A DNA stretch of 64,000 nucleotides from Avena insularis (lineage: Eukaryota; Streptophyta; Magnoliopsida; Poales; Poaceae): assembly GCA_023614405.1 (NCBI GenBank), contig CM042688.1:383333331-383397330 (forward strand), written 5' to 3'. Both the position numbers and the translations under genes were made by a program. Positions 63,399 to 64,000 of this stretch are shown piece by piece. The notes below the pieces were generated by a model. The model was given only the letters and a program-made list of their open reading frames with translations, was not told where the DNA came from and did no database searches. The first letter of the stretch is position 1, and every line of letters begins with the position of its first letter.

Positions 63399-64000
63399 AC
63401 CACCAGAGCCATTTCATGTGTGTTATTTTCATAAACCACAACTAGAGTGCATGTGTTTTCTTTTCATAAACCACATGGATCTACTAGAGTTTATTGCATG
63501 TGTGTTCTTTTCATCAACCACATGGATCCACTAGAGTTCATTGCATGTGTGTTCTTTTCATAAACCACATCTAGAGTCATTGCGTGTGTGTTCTTTTCAT
63601 ATACCACAACTAGAGTTCATTGTATGTGTGTTCTTTCCATAAACCACATGGATCCACCAGAGTCATTGCATGTGTGTTCTTTTCATAAACCACAACTAGA
63701 GTCATTGCATATGGTTTCTTTTAATAAACCACATGGATCCACTAGTGTCATTGAATGTGTGTTCTTTTCATAAACCATAGCTAGAGTCATTGCATGTTTA
63801 TTCTTTTCATAAACCACATTGATCCACCAAAGTCATTGCATGTGTTTTATTTTCATAAACCACATGGATCCACCAGATTCATTGCATGTGTGTTCTTTTC
63901 ATAAACCACAACTAGAGTCATTGCATGTGTGTTCTTTTCATAAACCACAACTAGTCATTGCATGTGAGTTCTTTTCATAAACCACATGGATCCACCAGTG
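63399..64000. repeat. Domain D right edge, B-type order
   Basis: It continues as in domain B near 24.3-24.9 kb and 27.7-28.3 kb: GGAACCACCAGAGCC, GGATCTACTAGAGTTTATTG, CATATACCACAAC, GCATATGGTTTC, GCATGTTTATTC. Small losses occur at about 63,449 (GAGTGCATGTG) and 63,953 (ACTAGTCATTG). The array is cut by the window edge. Confidence 0.8.

Larger units (their letters stand above)
1..64000. repeat. Tandem satellite array, 39/46-bp monomer family, whole window
   Basis: Every line of the window is a copy of the same short monomer. The most constant part is the core TTCTTTTCATAAACCAC, preceded by CATGTGTG and followed by ACTAGAGTCATTG. Short copies are 39-40 bp and long copies are 46-47 bp; the long form has an extra TGGATCC after CACA. 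At a mean of about 43 bp this implies roughly 1,500 monomers. All are in one orientation; I saw no inverted block and no interruption by unrelated sequence. Both window edges cut through the array. Such arrays are typical of heterochromatic satellite or large minisatellite DNA in eukaryotes. Chromosomal location and species cannot be read from the sequence. All open frames here are by-products of the repeat. Confidence 0.97.
57971..64000. repeat. Domain D: return to B-type modules with recent local duplications
   Basis: The sequence resumes the order seen in domain B near 21.3-23.9 kb and 27.8-29.5 kb: CATATACCACAGTAGAG, GCATGTTTATTC, CATTGATCCACCAAAG, CACAACTCGAGTC, GAGTTGGTGCTTG, GTCATAGTAGGAG. 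It contains a 1.2-kb tandem duplication and a 340-bp duplication and continues past the window edge. Confidence 0.83.

Noticed and set aside
1..64000. CRISPR array (repeats of about 40 bp)
   Set aside because: Units are directly adjacent with no unique spacers, run for 64 kb, and have no cas genes or leader. The structure is a tandem satellite.
1..64000. Zinc-finger or cysteine/histidine-rich repeat protein
   Set aside because: The translated motif has one Cys and two His per 13 residues with no C2H2 spacing, and the frame is broken by every long monomer.
1..64000. CENP-B box, telomere repeat or known alpha satellite
   Set aside because: I saw none of the corresponding motifs, and the monomer length of about 43 bp does not fit alpha satellite. 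A centromeric role is neither shown nor excluded.
1..64000. Transposon, retroviral or viral sequence inside the array
   Set aside because: No stretch departs from the monomer family long enough to hold one; the most divergent piece (about 47,105-47,150) is still alignable to the monomer at both ends.
1..64000. CACATG to CATGTG inverted repeat across each long monomer boundary
   Set aside because: The stem is only 6 bp with an 18-base loop and follows automatically from the repeat. Unlike the 28-bp hairpin it is not improved in any unit.

Overview
The window is satellite DNA from end to end. All 64,000 bases are made of one family of short tandem monomers, all head-to-tail in the same orientation. 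I found no protein gene, RNA gene, transposon, CRISPR array or non-repeat island. The first and last bases both lie inside the array, so it extends beyond the window on both sides. This scale and hierarchy point to a eukaryotic nuclear genome (centromeric, pericentromeric, subtelomeric or another heterochromatic block). I do not recognise the satellite and cannot name the taxon.

The monomer has two main forms. The short form (39 bp, 40 with an extra T) has a head block CATGTGTG, a core TTCTTTTCATAAACCAC and a tail ACTAGAGTCATTG. The long form (46 or 47 bp) is the same with a 7-bp TGGATCC inserted between CACA and ACTAG, which creates the 8-bp palindrome TGGATCCA and a BamHI site. By hand count GC is about 36% (short) and 41% (long). 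Many open frames exist only because 39 bp is 13 codons and the core lacks a stop in two of three frames. The long monomer shifts the frame until the core reads TTC TTT TCA TAA and stops.

The monomers are arranged in higher-order repeats (HORs). Domain A (1-18,790) holds one partial unit, seven complete units of about 2.19-2.23 kb (short) or 2.61-2.62 kb (long), and one truncated unit. Long units carry an extra 380-bp, nine-monomer module. Domain B (18,791-37,203) is built of 1.0-1.5 kb modules and ends in a 5,414-bp tandem duplication. Domain C (37,204-57,970) has a full-length period of about 3,338 bp plus deleted, duplicated and scrambled derivatives. Domain D (57,971-64,000) returns to B-type modules and contains very recent tandem duplications (1,196/1,157 bp and 340 bp). 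Several marker monomers are shared between domains, so all appear to descend from one older HOR.

The most unusual element is a 28-bp perfect hairpin present exactly once in each of the eight domain A units whose start is in the window. It looks like a quasi-palindromic monomer corrected to a perfect palindrome. No new gene system is supported. What is notable is the readable record of satellite evolution: monomer, module, HOR, duplicated HOR and mosaic scar zone.
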